DNA from: MFZZ01 sp964610165
GTDB lineage: Bacteria > Patescibacteriota > Microgenomatia > UBA1406 > GWC2-37-13
Direction of reading: 5' to 3'
NCBI GenBank assembly: GCA_964610165.1
Contig: CAZSUZ010000011.1
Location: 1-42,077 of the forward strand
DNA length: 42,077 nucleotides
Shown: positions 15,750-24,994 of the stretch, piece after piece
How positions within the stretch are numbered: the first letter of the stretch is position 1
Layout of the letters: each line of letters starts with the position of its first letter
The notes under the pieces: generated by a model
The model's database searches: none
What the model was told of the DNA's origin: nothing
What the model saw: the letters and a program-made list of their open reading frames with translations, nothing else
Position numbers and translations under genes: made by a program

Positions 15750-16364
15750 TTATCCAATTACACTTTCAATTAACATACGAATTGGCAAAATAGCATTTCC
15801 GAAATTTTCAGTAATTTCATTAATGGTAGTATCTTTCCATTTTTGATGAGGATAAATTGCATGGCCAGTTTTAGCTAATAGTTTTACTGTGTTATTTAGT
15901 TCATTTATTCGCTCATTCATTTGCTCACCAGCTTCAAAAACGTCAGGTCTTTCTAATAAAAATCTATGTGCTTGTTGAAATTCTTCGGTTACTTTTACTG
16001 GAAATTGTTTCCATTGAGAATTGTCTAAATCTTGAATACTGTAGCAAGATGCAATTATTCTAGCTAATGTATATTTTTGATATCTACTCATGCCTTTTAT
16101 AATATCTCTCGACCACAATGAAACAAGTTCAGTTGGTGTTAAAGAAAAATTATCAATTTCTGCTAGTGATTCTGCTATAAAGCCAAAATTATGTTCAAGA
16201 AATGACTGTTCTTCATCCGTGTCAACTATAGGTTTACACTGTTGTTGTAAAGCAAAAATTTGTTGTTCTTGTGAAGTAAGAACATCTAAAATAGGATGTG
16301 AAAAGTTAGCAGCATGTTCTGCAACTTCGATATCTCGTAATGATAATTGTTGTTCTCTAGACAT
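15750..16364 (-). CDS. Hypothetical protein (204 aa), mostly helical
   Basis: I do not recognise it. The protein is soluble and looks all-alpha, with a Gln-rich early helix (SQEQQIFALQQQC), repeated amphipathic helices, and no signal peptide or known motif. An extended -10 (TGTTATAAT, 16373-16381) lies 8 nt before the ATG, so the mRNA should be leaderless. It is divergent from the SIMPL-domain gene and converges tail-to-tail with the GT39-type gene, 2 bp apart. Small helical hypotheticals of this kind also occur at 36056; relatedness is not evident. Confidence 0.75.
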   Translation of the reverse strand: MSREQQLSLRDIEVAEHAANFSHPILDVLTSQEQQIFALQQQCKPIVDTDEEQSFLEHNFGFIAESLAEIDNFSLTPTELVSLWSRDIIKGMSRYQKYTLARIIASCYSIQDLDNSQWKQFPVKVTEEFQQAHRFLLERPDVFEAGEQMNERINELNNTVKLLAKTGHAIYPHQKWKDTTINEITENFGNAILPIRMLIESVIG

Positions 16365-16402
16365 AGGCTCATATTATAACAAAGGGTTATACAAGAATTT
16401 CG

Positions 16403-16431
16403 TTGACAAGAGCTCAAAATTTTGGAATAAT
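16403..16431 (+). promoter_or_regulatory. Promoter of the SIMPL gene, leaderless
   Basis: A perfect TTGACA (16403-16408), a 17-bp spacer and AATAAT (16426-16431) lie 8 nt before the ATG at 16440. Transcription should begin within about 2 nt of the start codon. Confidence 0.8.
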
Positions 16432-16439
16432 GAAATCAT

Positions 16440-17189
16440 ATGTTTAAACAAACTACGTCTATAATCTTTTTCTTTATCTTGTTATTCATTTTTATGGTAG
16501 CTGTTAAGTTTTTAAATGTCTCATTTCCGGTTACTGTAACAAATACAAGTAGGTCTACAGAACTTTCTGTTGTTGGTGAAGGTAAGGTAGAAGTAGTTCC
16601 AGATACAGCAAAAGTAGATGTTGGTATTTCTGTTCAAAAAGCTGCAACTGTCGAAGCAGCACAGGCAGAAATGGATAAAACAAATAACGCAATTATTGAT
16701 GCTATGAAAGCATTAGGAATAGATAAGAAAAATATTCAGACTTCAAATTATTCAATTTATCCTGCTTATGATTATTCTTCTGGTACAGAAAAAGCTGATG
16801 GTTATAGTGGAAATGTATCTGTTTCAATAAAGACAACGAATATAGCACAAGTATCTCAAGTTATAGAGGCAGCAACTAAAGCTGGTGCAAACCAAGTACA
16901 AGGTACCAGTTTTCAGGTAGAAGACCCAGCAAAATATAGAGAACAAGCTCGAAATATGGCTATAGAGAACGCAAAAGAGCAAGCTCAACAATTGGCAGAC
17001 AGTTTAGGAATTAAACTTGGTAAGGTAGTAAATATAGTAGAATACACTCCGTCATCTGGTACTCCTGGTGTAATGTATGATATGGCAATGTCTAGTCGTG
17101 CAATGGGTGGTGGTGGCGGTGGAGCAACGATAGAAGCTGGTTCACAAGAAATTACATCTGTTGTAACATTGTATTTTGAGAAGAGATAA
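16440..17189 (+). CDS. SIMPL-domain (DUF541) exported protein
   Basis: SIMPL proteins (E. coli YggE, Brucella BP26) are periplasmic or surface proteins; YggE is linked to oxidative stress, and the biochemical role is unclear. The 249-residue protein has an N-terminal membrane segment (about residues 7-25, SIIFFFILLFIFMVAVKFL) and then the domain: ELSVVGEGKVEVVPDTAKV, IVDAMK-type helices, KKNIQTSNYSIYPAYDY, and KYREQARNMAIENAKEQAQQ. A Gly-rich segment (about 221-226) precedes the last strand, VVTLYFEKR. The promoter is close to consensus, and a U-tract terminator follows (17211-17237). Confidence 0.9.
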   Translation: MFKQTTSIIFFFILLFIFMVAVKFLNVSFPVTVTNTSRSTELSVVGEGKVEVVPDTAKVDVGISVQKAATVEAAQAEMDKTNNAIIDAMKALGIDKKNIQTSNYSIYPAYDYSSGTEKADGYSGNVSVSIKTTNIAQVSQVIEAATKAGANQVQGTSFQVEDPAKYREQARNMAIENAKEQAQQLADSLGIKLGKVVNIVEYTPSSGTPGVMYDMAMSSRAMGGGGGGATIEAGSQEITSVVTLYFEKR

Positions 17190-17210
17190 GTAAAAATAAT
17201 TTAAATTAAA

Positions 17211-17237
17211 AAAGCCCGGCTATGGTCGGGTTTTTTT
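17211..17237 (+). terminator. Intrinsic terminator of the SIMPL gene
   Basis: Stem GCCCGGC/GTCGGGT with loop TATG (one G-U pair and one terminal wobble) is flanked by A and T runs, giving a U-tract of at least six on the plus strand. Confidence 0.85.
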
Positions 17238-17249
17238 ATAGTTTGTGAT

Positions 17250-17274
17250 GTGCGGAGCGCATAGCGCTCCGCAC
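17250..17274. repeat. Perfect 11-bp hairpin downstream of the 79-aa gene
   Basis: Arms GTGCGGAGCGC and GCGCTCCGCAC are separated by only ATA. It lies 5 nt after the stop of the minus-strand gene at 17279-17518 and has no U-tract, like the hairpins after the other small membrane genes. Confidence 0.75.
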
Positions 17275-17278
17275 TGAT

Positions 17279-17518
17279 TCACTTCTTGTTTTGTTGAAGT
17301 TTGAAGCGAATATACTTGTATAGTGCTTCCACGAGATACATTATTGTTGCAACAACCAATAAATTTACAATGGTAAATTCCTTGAGTAACAGCAACAATG
17401 CGACAGTGGAGGCTACAATTGCAGCTATATGACCTTTTTTAGCAGCATTCTCTCCTCCAATTACAATTGAAAAGAATGCAATTAAAATCCCGAATACTAC
17501 TGCTAATAGATATAGCAT
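17279..17518 (-). CDS. Small membrane protein, unknown function (79 aa)
   Basis: I do not recognise the family. It has three hydrophobic stretches: residues 1-20 (MLYLLAVVFGILIAFFSIVI), 31-46 and 50-64. A basic tail (YIRFKLQQNKK) follows. AAGGAGAT sits 5 nt before the ATG, the promoter at 17562-17590 is near consensus, and a perfect hairpin follows the stop. The layout (own promoter, SD, short membrane protein, hairpin) repeats that of the four genes at 6.7-8.8 kb, although it lies 9 kb away. Confidence 0.75.
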   Translation of the reverse strand: MLYLLAVVFGILIAFFSIVIGGENAAKKGHIAAIVASTVALLLLLKEFTIVNLLVVATIMYLVEALYKYIRFKLQQNKK

Positions 17519-17561
17519 TCATATCTCCTTATGACTAGAGTTGCAATAACAAGATCAATAT

Positions 17562-17590
17562 ATTATAGGATATAACGTAACTAAAATCAA
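17562..17590 (-). promoter_or_regulatory. Promoter of the 79-aa membrane protein gene
   Basis: The minus strand has TTGATT (17585-17590), a 17-bp spacer and TATAAT (17562-17567). The -35 overlaps the stop of the ABC ATPase gene. Confidence 0.75.
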
Positions 17591-18549
17591 ATTTTATTAA
17601 AAGATTTCTTCACAATCTCTTCTAAGGATTCATTCTCTATTGTCATATCGATATAATCGATCTCTTTAAGAATATACTGAAGAATTTTTTCTATATCTTT
17701 TTTATCTACTTTTAATTTTAGTTGTGGATATTGCAAATCATACGTAACTTCTTTTGGAAGTTTTAGTTGTTTTTCAGATATTTCTTTTGAAAGAATTATG
17801 GAAACAGTTTTTACCTTAGAATATGTCTCGATTAAATGTTGCAATTTACCATCATAAATAATGGCACCCTGGTCTATTAAAATAACTCTTTTGGCAAGTC
17901 TTTGTACATCTTGCATGTAATGAGAAGTGAGCATTATTGTTGCTTTATATCGTTCTTGATATTCTTTTATAAAGTTAATAATTGTTGTTTGTGCAAAAAT
18001 ATCTAAACCAATTGTAGGTTCGTCTAAAAATAATATTTTTGGTTTATGAATTAAAGCACCGATTAATTCAGCACGCATTCTTTGACCTAAGGAAAGTGTT
18101 TTAACTGGTTGTGAAATAAACTCCTCTACTTCCAAAATTTCTGATAACTCTGCCAGTGTTTTTTTATATGATTCGTCTGATATTTCATAAATTTCTTTAT
18201 TTAATCGGTATGCATCTGTAGCTGGCAATTCCCACAGCAATTGATTCTTTTGTCCCATTAAAAATGCCATTTGTTTGAGATATCGTTGGTCTTTTTCAAA
18301 AGGTTTGTAATTTAAAACAGAAACTTCTCCAGAAGTTGGATATAAAATACCAGCTAATATTTTCATTGTAGTGGTCTTCCCTGCTCCATTTGGACCTATA
18401 AAACCAACTAATTCATTTTCTTCAATATCAAATGAAATACTATCTAGTGCAGTTTTAGATTCGTACTGTCTATTAAAAAAATTTCTAAAAGCATTGCCAG
18501 TCTTTACTGGAGAACGGTATGTTTTTTTTAAATCTTTAACATGAATCAT
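17587..18549 (-). CDS. ABC-2 exporter ATPase subunit
   Basis: This 320-residue ATPase powers the two permeases encoded directly upstream. Walker A is GPNGAGKTT (residues 52-60), the signature is LSLGQRM (152-158), Walker B is ILFLDEP (172-178), and the H-loop is LTSHYMQDV. An extended N-terminus (YRSPVKTGNAFRNFFNRQYESKTALDS) and a C-terminal domain of about 90 residues are typical of the COG4586 ATPases that pair with DUF990-type permeases. The start is 3 nt after the permease stop, so they are co-translated. The exported substrate is unknown; relatives are called daunorubicin- or antibiotic-type exporters by similarity only. Confidence 0.92.
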   Translation of the reverse strand: MIHVKDLKKTYRSPVKTGNAFRNFFNRQYESKTALDSISFDIEENELVGFIGPNGAGKTTTMKILAGILYPTSGEVSVLNYKPFEKDQRYLKQMAFLMGQKNQLLWELPATDAYRLNKEIYEISDESYKKTLAELSEILEVEEFISQPVKTLSLGQRMRAELIGALIHKPKILFLDEPTIGLDIFAQTTIINFIKEYQERYKATIMLTSHYMQDVQRLAKRVILIDQGAIIYDGKLQHLIETYSKVKTVSIILSKEISEKQLKLPKEVTYDLQYPQLKLKVDKKDIEKILQYILKEIDYIDMTIENESLEEIVKKSFNKI

Positions 18550-18552
18550 ATA

Positions 18553-19347
18553 TTATCCTCCCCAACTTTGATATTTTTTTAACGCATAATCCCAGAGTTT
18601 TAATGATAAAAAGAGACATACAATCGCAAAACTAAAGCTTATTATATACAACTCAAATGTTAAGACGTTTAATAAACTTTTGACAGGTATAGAAATCATA
18701 ATACCTATTGGAATTATAAATGTAAAAAAGAATCGAATTGGTTGTTTATAAATATCAATTGGAAATGTACCTAATCTTGTCATATCTCTGTAAATCATAA
18801 TTGCATGATCTACTTCTGTGGTAAGAATGCCAAGAGCAAGTACACCAATATGAAAACTAGTTGCTATAACAAGCGCGTTCATAATTAAAGCAAAATATAA
18901 AATTAAGTGAACAAAGTTGAATGTTGGTAACTGGACTATAAAAAAAATAGCAATTCCAATATACAAAAGAGTAATTACTGAGTCTAGAATATCAATTCCT
19001 CCTACTAATATTTTGAGGAATGGGTGAAATGGTTTTACTAAAACAGTATCAAATTCTCCAGATATGACGAGTTGTCTAAATCGATAAACTTCACGAAATA
19101 ATAACTGTGAAATACTATCTACAATATTATATGTAAGGTAAAAAATAATTGTTTGTTCAGGTGTATAACCAACAAGAACTTTTGTACTGTAAACCAGAAC
19201 CATAACGAATAAAAAAAACATACCAAATCTAATTATTTTTCCTATTGTAAATAAAACCACTCCCGCAGGATGTCTAAATGTTACTTTAAAACTATAAAGT
19301 GCAAATAGCCAGAAAATATGCCAGTTTTTTTTAATATTATCTACCAT
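18553..19347 (-). CDS. ABC-2 exporter permease (COG3694-like)
   Basis: This 264-residue integral membrane protein has about six hydrophobic segments and begins MVDNIKKNWHIFWLFALYSF. It belongs to the DUF990 (ABC-2) permease pair, with the conserved-looking 'SGEFDTVLVKPFHPFLKIL' elbow helix. An earlier in-frame ATG at 19392 would overlap the upstream gene by 56 bp; ATG 19347 overlaps the upstream stop by only 11 bp and starts at the natural N-terminus, so I prefer it. It should form a heterodimer with the next permease and use the ATPase downstream. Confidence 0.85.
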   Translation of the reverse strand: MVDNIKKNWHIFWLFALYSFKVTFRHPAGVVLFTIGKIIRFGMFFLFVMVLVYSTKVLVGYTPEQTIIFYLTYNIVDSISQLLFREVYRFRQLVISGEFDTVLVKPFHPFLKILVGGIDILDSVITLLYIGIAIFFIVQLPTFNFVHLILYFALIMNALVIATSFHIGVLALGILTTEVDHAIMIYRDMTRLGTFPIDIYKQPIRFFFTFIIPIGIMISIPVKSLLNVLTFELYIISFSFAIVCLFLSLKLWDYALKKYQSWGG

Positions 19348-20128
19348 AAAAACTATATTGTTTAATACCTTTATTCCATAACCATTTTGCAAAGATATAT
19401 GAAATAAGTACCCACAGTAATCCTATCCCTAAATACAGGAAATTATAATTATCTAGTCCTTTAATATAAATCTGAGCTGGAATAAAAATAAAATATGGAA
19501 ATGGAGTAACTAGTAATAAGTTATAAAATGTTTTTGGAAGAATATCTAATGGAAAATAATTCCCAGCTAATACAAAAACGAGAATAAAATAAATAAATCG
19601 AGGTGCCCAAATTTCTGCAGACCAAAAAGCAAATAAAGAAATACTAAAAGACATAAAAAATGAAATTGCTAAACCTATACATACATGAATAATCATTATA
19701 AAAATTGCTAATACATCTGGAACTGGAGTAATTTGAGGTTTTAATAATAGTAGTAATACAGCAATTTCTATAATTGAAAAAGAAATATTGATACTTTTAT
19801 CTGCTACTTCTTTAGTTAAAAGATATCCAAAAAATTTCCAAGGTTTTAATAGCCTATTAATAATATCTCCTGTTAAAATTTCTGCACCAAGCTCGTGAAT
19901 TTTACTAGAAAGTACAAAATCAGAAAGAAAACTTATGAGTAAAACATAGGTAAGCATTTGTGTCTGAGAATAACCAACAATTACTTTTTGATTGAGATAA
20001 ATTGCTGACCAAAGTGAATATATAAGAATAAGATTTAGAACTACTCTAAATCTCCACAACACAAAATTTAATCGATATACAAAGTATTGTTCTACAATAA
20101 CACGAAAGAGTTCTAAATACTTCTTCAT
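19337..20128 (-). CDS. ABC-2 exporter permease (COG4587-like)
   Basis: This 263-residue membrane protein has about six hydrophobic segments and the elbow-helix motif GAEILTGDIINRLLKPWKFF, the counterpart of SGEFDTVLVKPFHPF in the partner permease. It is the first gene of the permease-permease-ATPase operon and is translationally coupled to the second permease by a short overlap. It begins MKKYLELFRVIVEQYFVYR. The promoter region (20129-20200) is shared divergently with the acyl-CoA synthetase. The substrate is unknown. Confidence 0.87.
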   Translation of the reverse strand: MKKYLELFRVIVEQYFVYRLNFVLWRFRVVLNLILIYSLWSAIYLNQKVIVGYSQTQMLTYVLLISFLSDFVLSSKIHELGAEILTGDIINRLLKPWKFFGYLLTKEVADKSINISFSIIEIAVLLLLLKPQITPVPDVLAIFIMIIHVCIGLAISFFMSFSISLFAFWSAEIWAPRFIYFILVFVLAGNYFPLDILPKTFYNLLLVTPFPYFIFIPAQIYIKGLDNYNFLYLGIGLLWVLISYIFAKWLWNKGIKQYSFYGR

Positions 20129-20200
20129 TAAGATAGTCTATCATAGTAAAAGTTTCATTTTAAGATCACCGTAACATATTTTATTGTGTATTCTTATATT

Positions 20201-22303
20201 ATGGATTTAAATAAATTTTTTCATGCTCATTCTATTGCAATTGTTGGTGTCTCAAGTAATCCTCAAAAAGTTGGACATTTAGTTGCAAAAAACATCCTTG
20301 CACAGGGATTTATTGGAGATTTATATTTTATCCATCCTACAGAGAAAGAATTATTAGGAAAACCAGTGTATTCTTCACTATCCTCTATTCCACATAAAAT
20401 TGATCTTGTAGTATTTGCTGTTCCTGCAGAAGTTGTTATTAATTCTCTTGAAGAAGTTGTAAAACTAGGTTGTAAACAAGTGCTTATTTATGCTGCTGGT
20501 TTTAAAGAGATGAATAATGATGCAGCAAAACAACATGAAATTGAACTTCAGAAAAAAATTAAAGAATATGGGTTAACAATTCTTGGACCAAATTGTTTGG
20601 GTTTTATAAATACACAAAAAGGCATTAATGCTACCTTCTTAAAAGACACTGCTCCGAAAGGAAATATTGGTATTATTTCTCAATCTGGCGCATTGGGTAG
20701 TGCTTTTGTGGATTATTTAAATGCACATAAAAATAGTGGCATTTCCCATTTTATTAGTTTAGGAAATAAAAGCGTCATTAATGAATCAGACTGTTTAGAA
20801 TTTTTAGCGCAAGATGAACATACTGCAGTGATTGGTATGTATTTAGAAAATGTTGTAGACGGTAATCGTTTTCGAGAAGTTTTGACTCGTGTTTCTAAAG
20901 AAAAACCTATTGTTATTATTAAAGGTGGTACCACTCAGGCAGGTTCTAAAGCAGCAATGTCTCATACAGGTAGTATGGTTGGTGATGATGCGGTTTTTGA
21001 AGCAGTTGTACAACAATCTAATGCAATGCGAGTTCATTCTTATGAAGATTTTCAAATGATTTTACAGTTGTTTAGTTTTGGCAGAATTCCTTCTTCTCGC
21101 AATATTTTAGTTCTCTCAAATGCCGGTGGAATGGGAGTATTACTTGCAGACAAATTAATAGAGAAAAATTTATCTTTAGTTACTATTTCAGAAGAGACAC
21201 ATAAAAAAATAATAAAAGCGTTTGATAATGCAGAAAAGATTACCATTCATAATCCAATTGATTTATTAGGTGACGCAAGTGCTTTTGATTATGAACGAGC
21301 AATATCTTCTACCATGAAGGAAAAAGATGTTGGGGCAGTTGTAATTCTTCTAACGCCTCAAGCTAATACTGAAATTATAGAAACAGCAAAAGTAATTGCA
21401 GATGCACAGCATACCTTTGGAAGATCACATAAATATTTTAAACCAATTTACCCAGTTTTTATGGGTGAAACTTCGGTTAAACAAGCTAAGAATTTTTTTG
21501 AAGAACAAGAAATGGCCTCTTTTTATCAGTATGATCAATTACCTTACTTACTTTCTAAAATTCTTAATAGAAAAGAAACATTAGAAATGGCTCCACTTAC
21601 ACCTCAAGTTATGTCAAACATAGTGCTTGCTGCACACGATTTAGATATAAAAACTATTCTTCTTGAAAATAAGACAAAGCCATATTTAAATCAGGTAGAT
21701 TCACTTACATTACTTAATTATTCCGGATTAAAAACAGCAAAAACATATCATGTAACTTCAGAAGAAAATGTTAAAACTGTTTTAGAACAAGAAGGTTATC
21801 CATTGGTTGCAAAAATTGCATCAGATGATGTTACTCATAAAACAGAAGTAAAAGGTGTTATTACGGGATTAAATACGTGGGAAGAACTTACAGAAGCATA
21901 TACTCATTTAGCAGCATTGTCGAAATCTGGGAAAGAATGTTATATGCAAAAACAATACTCTGGTCATGAATTAATTATTGGCGCTAAACGAGACATTACA
22001 TTTGGAACAGTTGTGATGGTTGGTTTAGGAGGCATTTATGCCGAACTTATGCATGAAGTAGTACAATTTGTTTATCCATTTTCATTAGATTATTTTGCAT
22101 GGACTCTTAATAGAACAAAATTAAAAAAGCTTATTGAAGGTTATCGCAATTCACCAAAATTAAATATTAAACAAGTATTTGAGGCTGCTTTACATGTAGG
22201 TATGTTGATGGAGAAATACAATTCTATTAAAGAAATAGATATTAATCCGCTTATGATTCAAGGGGAACATACAATTGTTGTTGATGGAAGAATTATTCTT
22301 TAA
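20201..22303 (+). CDS. Acyl-CoA synthetase, ADP-forming (fused alpha-beta)
   Basis: This enzyme converts acetyl- or acyl-CoA, ADP and phosphate to the acid, CoA and ATP, and can provide fermentative ATP by substrate-level phosphorylation. The 700-residue protein has, in order, a CoA-binding Rossmann domain (VGVSSNPQKVGHLVAKNIL), succinyl-CoA-ligase-like domains (LGPNCLGFIN, ISQSGALGSAF), a phospho-histidine loop (AMSHTGSMVGDD, His255), and a C-terminal ATP-grasp domain (about 480-700: PLVAKIASDDVTHKTEVKGV, VVMVGLGGIYAEL, IDINPLM). No acetyltransferase domain is attached, so it is metabolic and not a Pat-type regulator. ATG 20201 is chosen over a GTG five codons upstream. It overlaps the convergent murF-like gene by 4 bp. 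Confidence 0.92.
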   Translation: MDLNKFFHAHSIAIVGVSSNPQKVGHLVAKNILAQGFIGDLYFIHPTEKELLGKPVYSSLSSIPHKIDLVVFAVPAEVVINSLEEVVKLGCKQVLIYAAGFKEMNNDAAKQHEIELQKKIKEYGLTILGPNCLGFINTQKGINATFLKDTAPKGNIGIISQSGALGSAFVDYLNAHKNSGISHFISLGNKSVINESDCLEFLAQDEHTAVIGMYLENVVDGNRFREVLTRVSKEKPIVIIKGGTTQAGSKAAMSHTGSMVGDDAVFEAVVQQSNAMRVHSYEDFQMILQLFSFGRIPSSRNILVLSNAGGMGVLLADKLIEKNLSLVTISEETHKKIIKAFDNAEKITIHNPIDLLGDASAFDYERAISSTMKEKDVGAVVILLTPQANTEIIETAKVIADAQHTFGRSHKYFKPIYPVFMGETSVKQAKNFFEEQEMASFYQYDQLPYLLSKILNRKETLEMAPLTPQVMSNIVLAAHDLDIKTILLENKTKPYLNQVDSLTLLNYSGLKTAKTYHVTSEENVKTVLEQEGYPLVAKIASDDVTHKTEVKGVITGLNTWEELTEAYTHLAALSKSGKECYMQKQYSGHELIIGAKRDITFGTVVMVGLGGIYAELMHEVVQFVYPFSLDYFAWTLNRTKLKKLIEGYRNSPKLNIKQVFEAALHVGMLMEKYNSIKEIDINPLMIQGEHTIVVDGRIIL

Positions 22304-23520
22304 TACCCACAATGTTCGTAAGGACACAGAACTTCGTGACAGCATACTTCTTCTCCATTTAAGAGTTGAACGATTCTTTTATAGTTTCTTAGTAGTGATC
22401 CTTTTAAATACCATAAATCATTGGGTTTTAGAATAGTTTTTAATTTTTCAGCAGCTTCAAAAACATCTGCTGCATACCCGATTTTTTCTTTTGGAAAACC
22501 ATTTTTGATAGCTTCATCAATTGTATATTTTCGTAGTGGTCCAATAACTAACACATAATCTAATTTCATTTTTACAATTTGAGCGCCTGTTTTTTTATGT
22601 TCTTCTTCTGGTTTTTCGAGTTCTCCCATTTCTCCTATAACTGCAATCTTGCGACCATTGGTGTAGGTAATTCTATTGAGTGTATCTAGTCCAGAAAAGG
22701 TGCTTGCTGGGTTTGCTCGTAAGGAATCATTTAGTAATATTGTTTGAAGTGGACCAGTATCAATACTCATTCTTCCACGAAGCGGTTTAATTGAAGCAAT
22801 AATTTTATTAAATTCTAAAGGGGTTGCATTTGGTTGAATAGTCATCATAGTTAAGTATGCAGCCATTAAATTTTGAACATGATGTAACCCAATTAGTTTT
22901 GTTTTGACATCAAATGTTTCACCTTTATAATGAAACGTAGCTTGTGTTCCATCAAGTGATACTACAATACTTTCTGGATCTACATACATATCGGAAGTTG
23001 AATCTGAACCATACCATTCTACTTTTGCTTTGGTATATGAAGCCATATTTCGCACATGAATGTCATCAAAGTTTAAAATTGCAGTTCCAAATTTTGGCAG
23101 TACTTCTATAAGTTTTCTTTTTTCAGCTATAAGAGTTTCTAAAGAACCCATGTGTTCTTTGTCTGTATGCACAGGAGAAATACCAGTAATAATTGAAATT
23201 GTAGGTTTAGCAATTTGTAAATGTTGATCCATTTCTCCAGGGTGATCTATTCCTAATTCCCAAATAATATAGCGTGTCCATGGTTTAACTTTTAGTGCTG
23301 TAATAGGAACATTAAATGAAGTATCTAAATTTATATCTGTTACAACAGTTGATCCAAAGTGTTGACAAATATGTGTAATAACATTTGTTGTATTTGTTTT
23401 TCCTTGGCTTCCGGTTATTGCAATCTGTGTTGCTGGTTGAAGAGCGAGCCAGTTTTTTGCAAGATAACGGCGTGTGTTATGAAAGATTTTTTTGATGCCT
23501 GTTGGTTTATAGACTGACAT
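22300..23520 (-). CDS. murF: MurF-type Mur ligase lacking the N-terminal UDP-binding domain
   Basis: MurF adds D-Ala-D-Ala to UDP-MurNAc-tripeptide in peptidoglycan synthesis. The 406-residue protein has the ATP loop ITGSQGKTNTTN (residues 35-46), the central ligase domain with GIDHPGEMDQH and ISPVHTDKEH, the MurF-like LLNDSLRANPAS, and IAVIGEMGELEKP in the C-terminal domain. Canonical MurF has about 450 residues; here the P-loop is at residue 37 rather than about 105, so domain 1 is missing. The C-terminus is unusual: EVCCHEVLCPYEHCGY, four Cys and two His. Its ATG overlaps the cysS stop (TAATG), so translation is coupled. A cyanophycin-type or other Mur ligase paralogue is possible. Confidence 0.8.
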   Translation of the reverse strand: MSVYKPTGIKKIFHNTRRYLAKNWLALQPATQIAITGSQGKTNTTNVITHICQHFGSTVVTDINLDTSFNVPITALKVKPWTRYIIWELGIDHPGEMDQHLQIAKPTISIITGISPVHTDKEHMGSLETLIAEKRKLIEVLPKFGTAILNFDDIHVRNMASYTKAKVEWYGSDSTSDMYVDPESIVVSLDGTQATFHYKGETFDVKTKLIGLHHVQNLMAAYLTMMTIQPNATPLEFNKIIASIKPLRGRMSIDTGPLQTILLNDSLRANPASTFSGLDTLNRITYTNGRKIAVIGEMGELEKPEEEHKKTGAQIVKMKLDYVLVIGPLRKYTIDEAIKNGFPKEKIGYAADVFEAAEKLKTILKPNDLWYLKGSLLRNYKRIVQLLNGEEVCCHEVLCPYEHCGY

Positions 23521-24920
23521 TATTTTTTTCTTAAATTATATCCAGTTTCAATATCTTCAATTTCATATCCTTTTTTTTCTATAGATCTACGTAATGCATC
23601 AGACTGTTGAAAATCTTTTGCTTTTCGGGCTTCGAGTCTTTTATTTGCTAAATTTAGAATTTCTTCTGGAAATGCTTGTTCAAGATAGGTATCTTTAAGA
23701 GTTTCGAATCCAAAACCAAAAATGTTGTCGAACGAATATAATAATTCAAGTTTTTCATTTGCATTTAAATTAGACTTCATAACTTCCCACATAATACTTA
23801 AAGCTTGTGATGTATTAAGATCATTTGCTAATGCAGTTTTAAAATCTTCAGAAAATGTATGTACTAATTCAGGATTTGTTTCTTTATTTGAAGGATTACG
23901 GAAAGAAATTATATATTTTTTAAGACGTGTTAATGAATCTTGTGCAGCCTCTGCAGCTTCCCAAGTAAAGTTAAGTTCTTTTCGATAATGTGTTTGTAAA
24001 AATAAATAGCGAATGGCGAGTGGATCTATGTTGTGTTTTTCTAAATCTTTTAGAGTATAAAAATTTTCTTTGGATTTACTCATTTTTTCTCCGTTTACTT
24101 TTAAGAATGCATGATGAACCCAGTATGCAACAAATGGTTGCTCTCCTGTTGCTGCTTCGGATTGGGCGATTTCATTTTCATGATGGACTGGAATATGATC
24201 TATTCCTCCACTGTGAACGTCTATTTTTGCTGTTTGAAGGGCTTTCATACTCATCGCGGAACATTCTATATGCCAACCTGGAAATCCATCTCCCCAAGGA
24301 CTTTCCCAATGCATAGTGTGGTCTGCAAAGCGTCCAACTCTTTTAAACCATAGTGCAAAATCTGCAGGATGTTTTTTTTCTGGATCTATATTTACTTCTT
24401 CACGAACTGCTTGTTTTTTATCTTCTAATTTTTGACCTGAAAGTTTTCCATAATCTGGAAATTTTGTAACGTCAAAATAAATTGCTTCTTTTGTTTCGTA
24501 CGTAAATTCTTTTTCTTGTAGTTTTTTTATTAACTCAATCATTTCTTCAATATGTTCTGTAGCTTTTACAACAGTTGGGCGTTCTATATTTAAAGCATCT
24601 GTTGTTTCAAAAAATTTATCTGTATAATAGTTAGCAACATCCCACACAGTTTTACCTTGTTTTTTTGCTCCTTTTTCTAATTTATCTTCTCCACTATCAT
24701 CATCGCCAGACAAATGTCCAACATCTGTAATATTCATAACATGATTTACGTTGTATCCGGCAAACTTTAGTGAACGTTTTAAAATATCATCCATTACATA
24801 CTTTCGCATATGTCCAATATGTGTTTCATCATATACTGTGGGTCCGCAAGCATAAAAAGTTAGATCTTTTTTTGAAGGAAGTTCTTTTTCTTTTCGAGAA
24901 AGAGTATCGTAGAGTTTCAT
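23520..24920 (-). CDS. cysS: Cysteinyl-tRNA synthetase
   Basis: CysRS charges tRNA-Cys. The 466-residue class I enzyme has FYACGPTVYDETHIGHMRKY (zinc ligand Cys25 and HIGH at 34-37), GWHIECSAMS (Cys220), HENEIAQSEAATG, and KMSKS at 279-283, followed by the helical anticodon domain. The length is typical. An extended -10 (TGATATACT, 24927-24935) lies 6 nt before the ATG, so the mRNA should be leaderless; murF is co-transcribed downstream. Confidence 0.97.
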   Translation of the reverse strand: MKLYDTLSRKEKELPSKKDLTFYACGPTVYDETHIGHMRKYVMDDILKRSLKFAGYNVNHVMNITDVGHLSGDDDSGEDKLEKGAKKQGKTVWDVANYYTDKFFETTDALNIERPTVVKATEHIEEMIELIKKLQEKEFTYETKEAIYFDVTKFPDYGKLSGQKLEDKKQAVREEVNIDPEKKHPADFALWFKRVGRFADHTMHWESPWGDGFPGWHIECSAMSMKALQTAKIDVHSGGIDHIPVHHENEIAQSEAATGEQPFVAYWVHHAFLKVNGEKMSKSKENFYTLKDLEKHNIDPLAIRYLFLQTHYRKELNFTWEAAEAAQDSLTRLKKYIISFRNPSNKETNPELVHTFSEDFKTALANDLNTSQALSIMWEVMKSNLNANEKLELLYSFDNIFGFGFETLKDTYLEQAFPEEILNLANKRLEARKAKDFQQSDALRRSIEKKGYEIEDIETGYNLRKK

Positions 24921-24979
24921 ACAGTTAGTATATCAAGAAGAGTTAAAATTACATTTGGATTTCACAAATTGATATAGTT

Positions 24980-24988
24980 TGTTATACT
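24980..24988 (+). promoter_or_regulatory. Extended -10 promoter of the hydrolase gene, leaderless
   Basis: TGTTATACT lies 6 nt before ATG 24995, the same box as in front of gyrB. It is divergent from cysS, whose own -10 lies only about 45 bp away. Confidence 0.6.
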
Positions 24989-24994
24989 AATACT

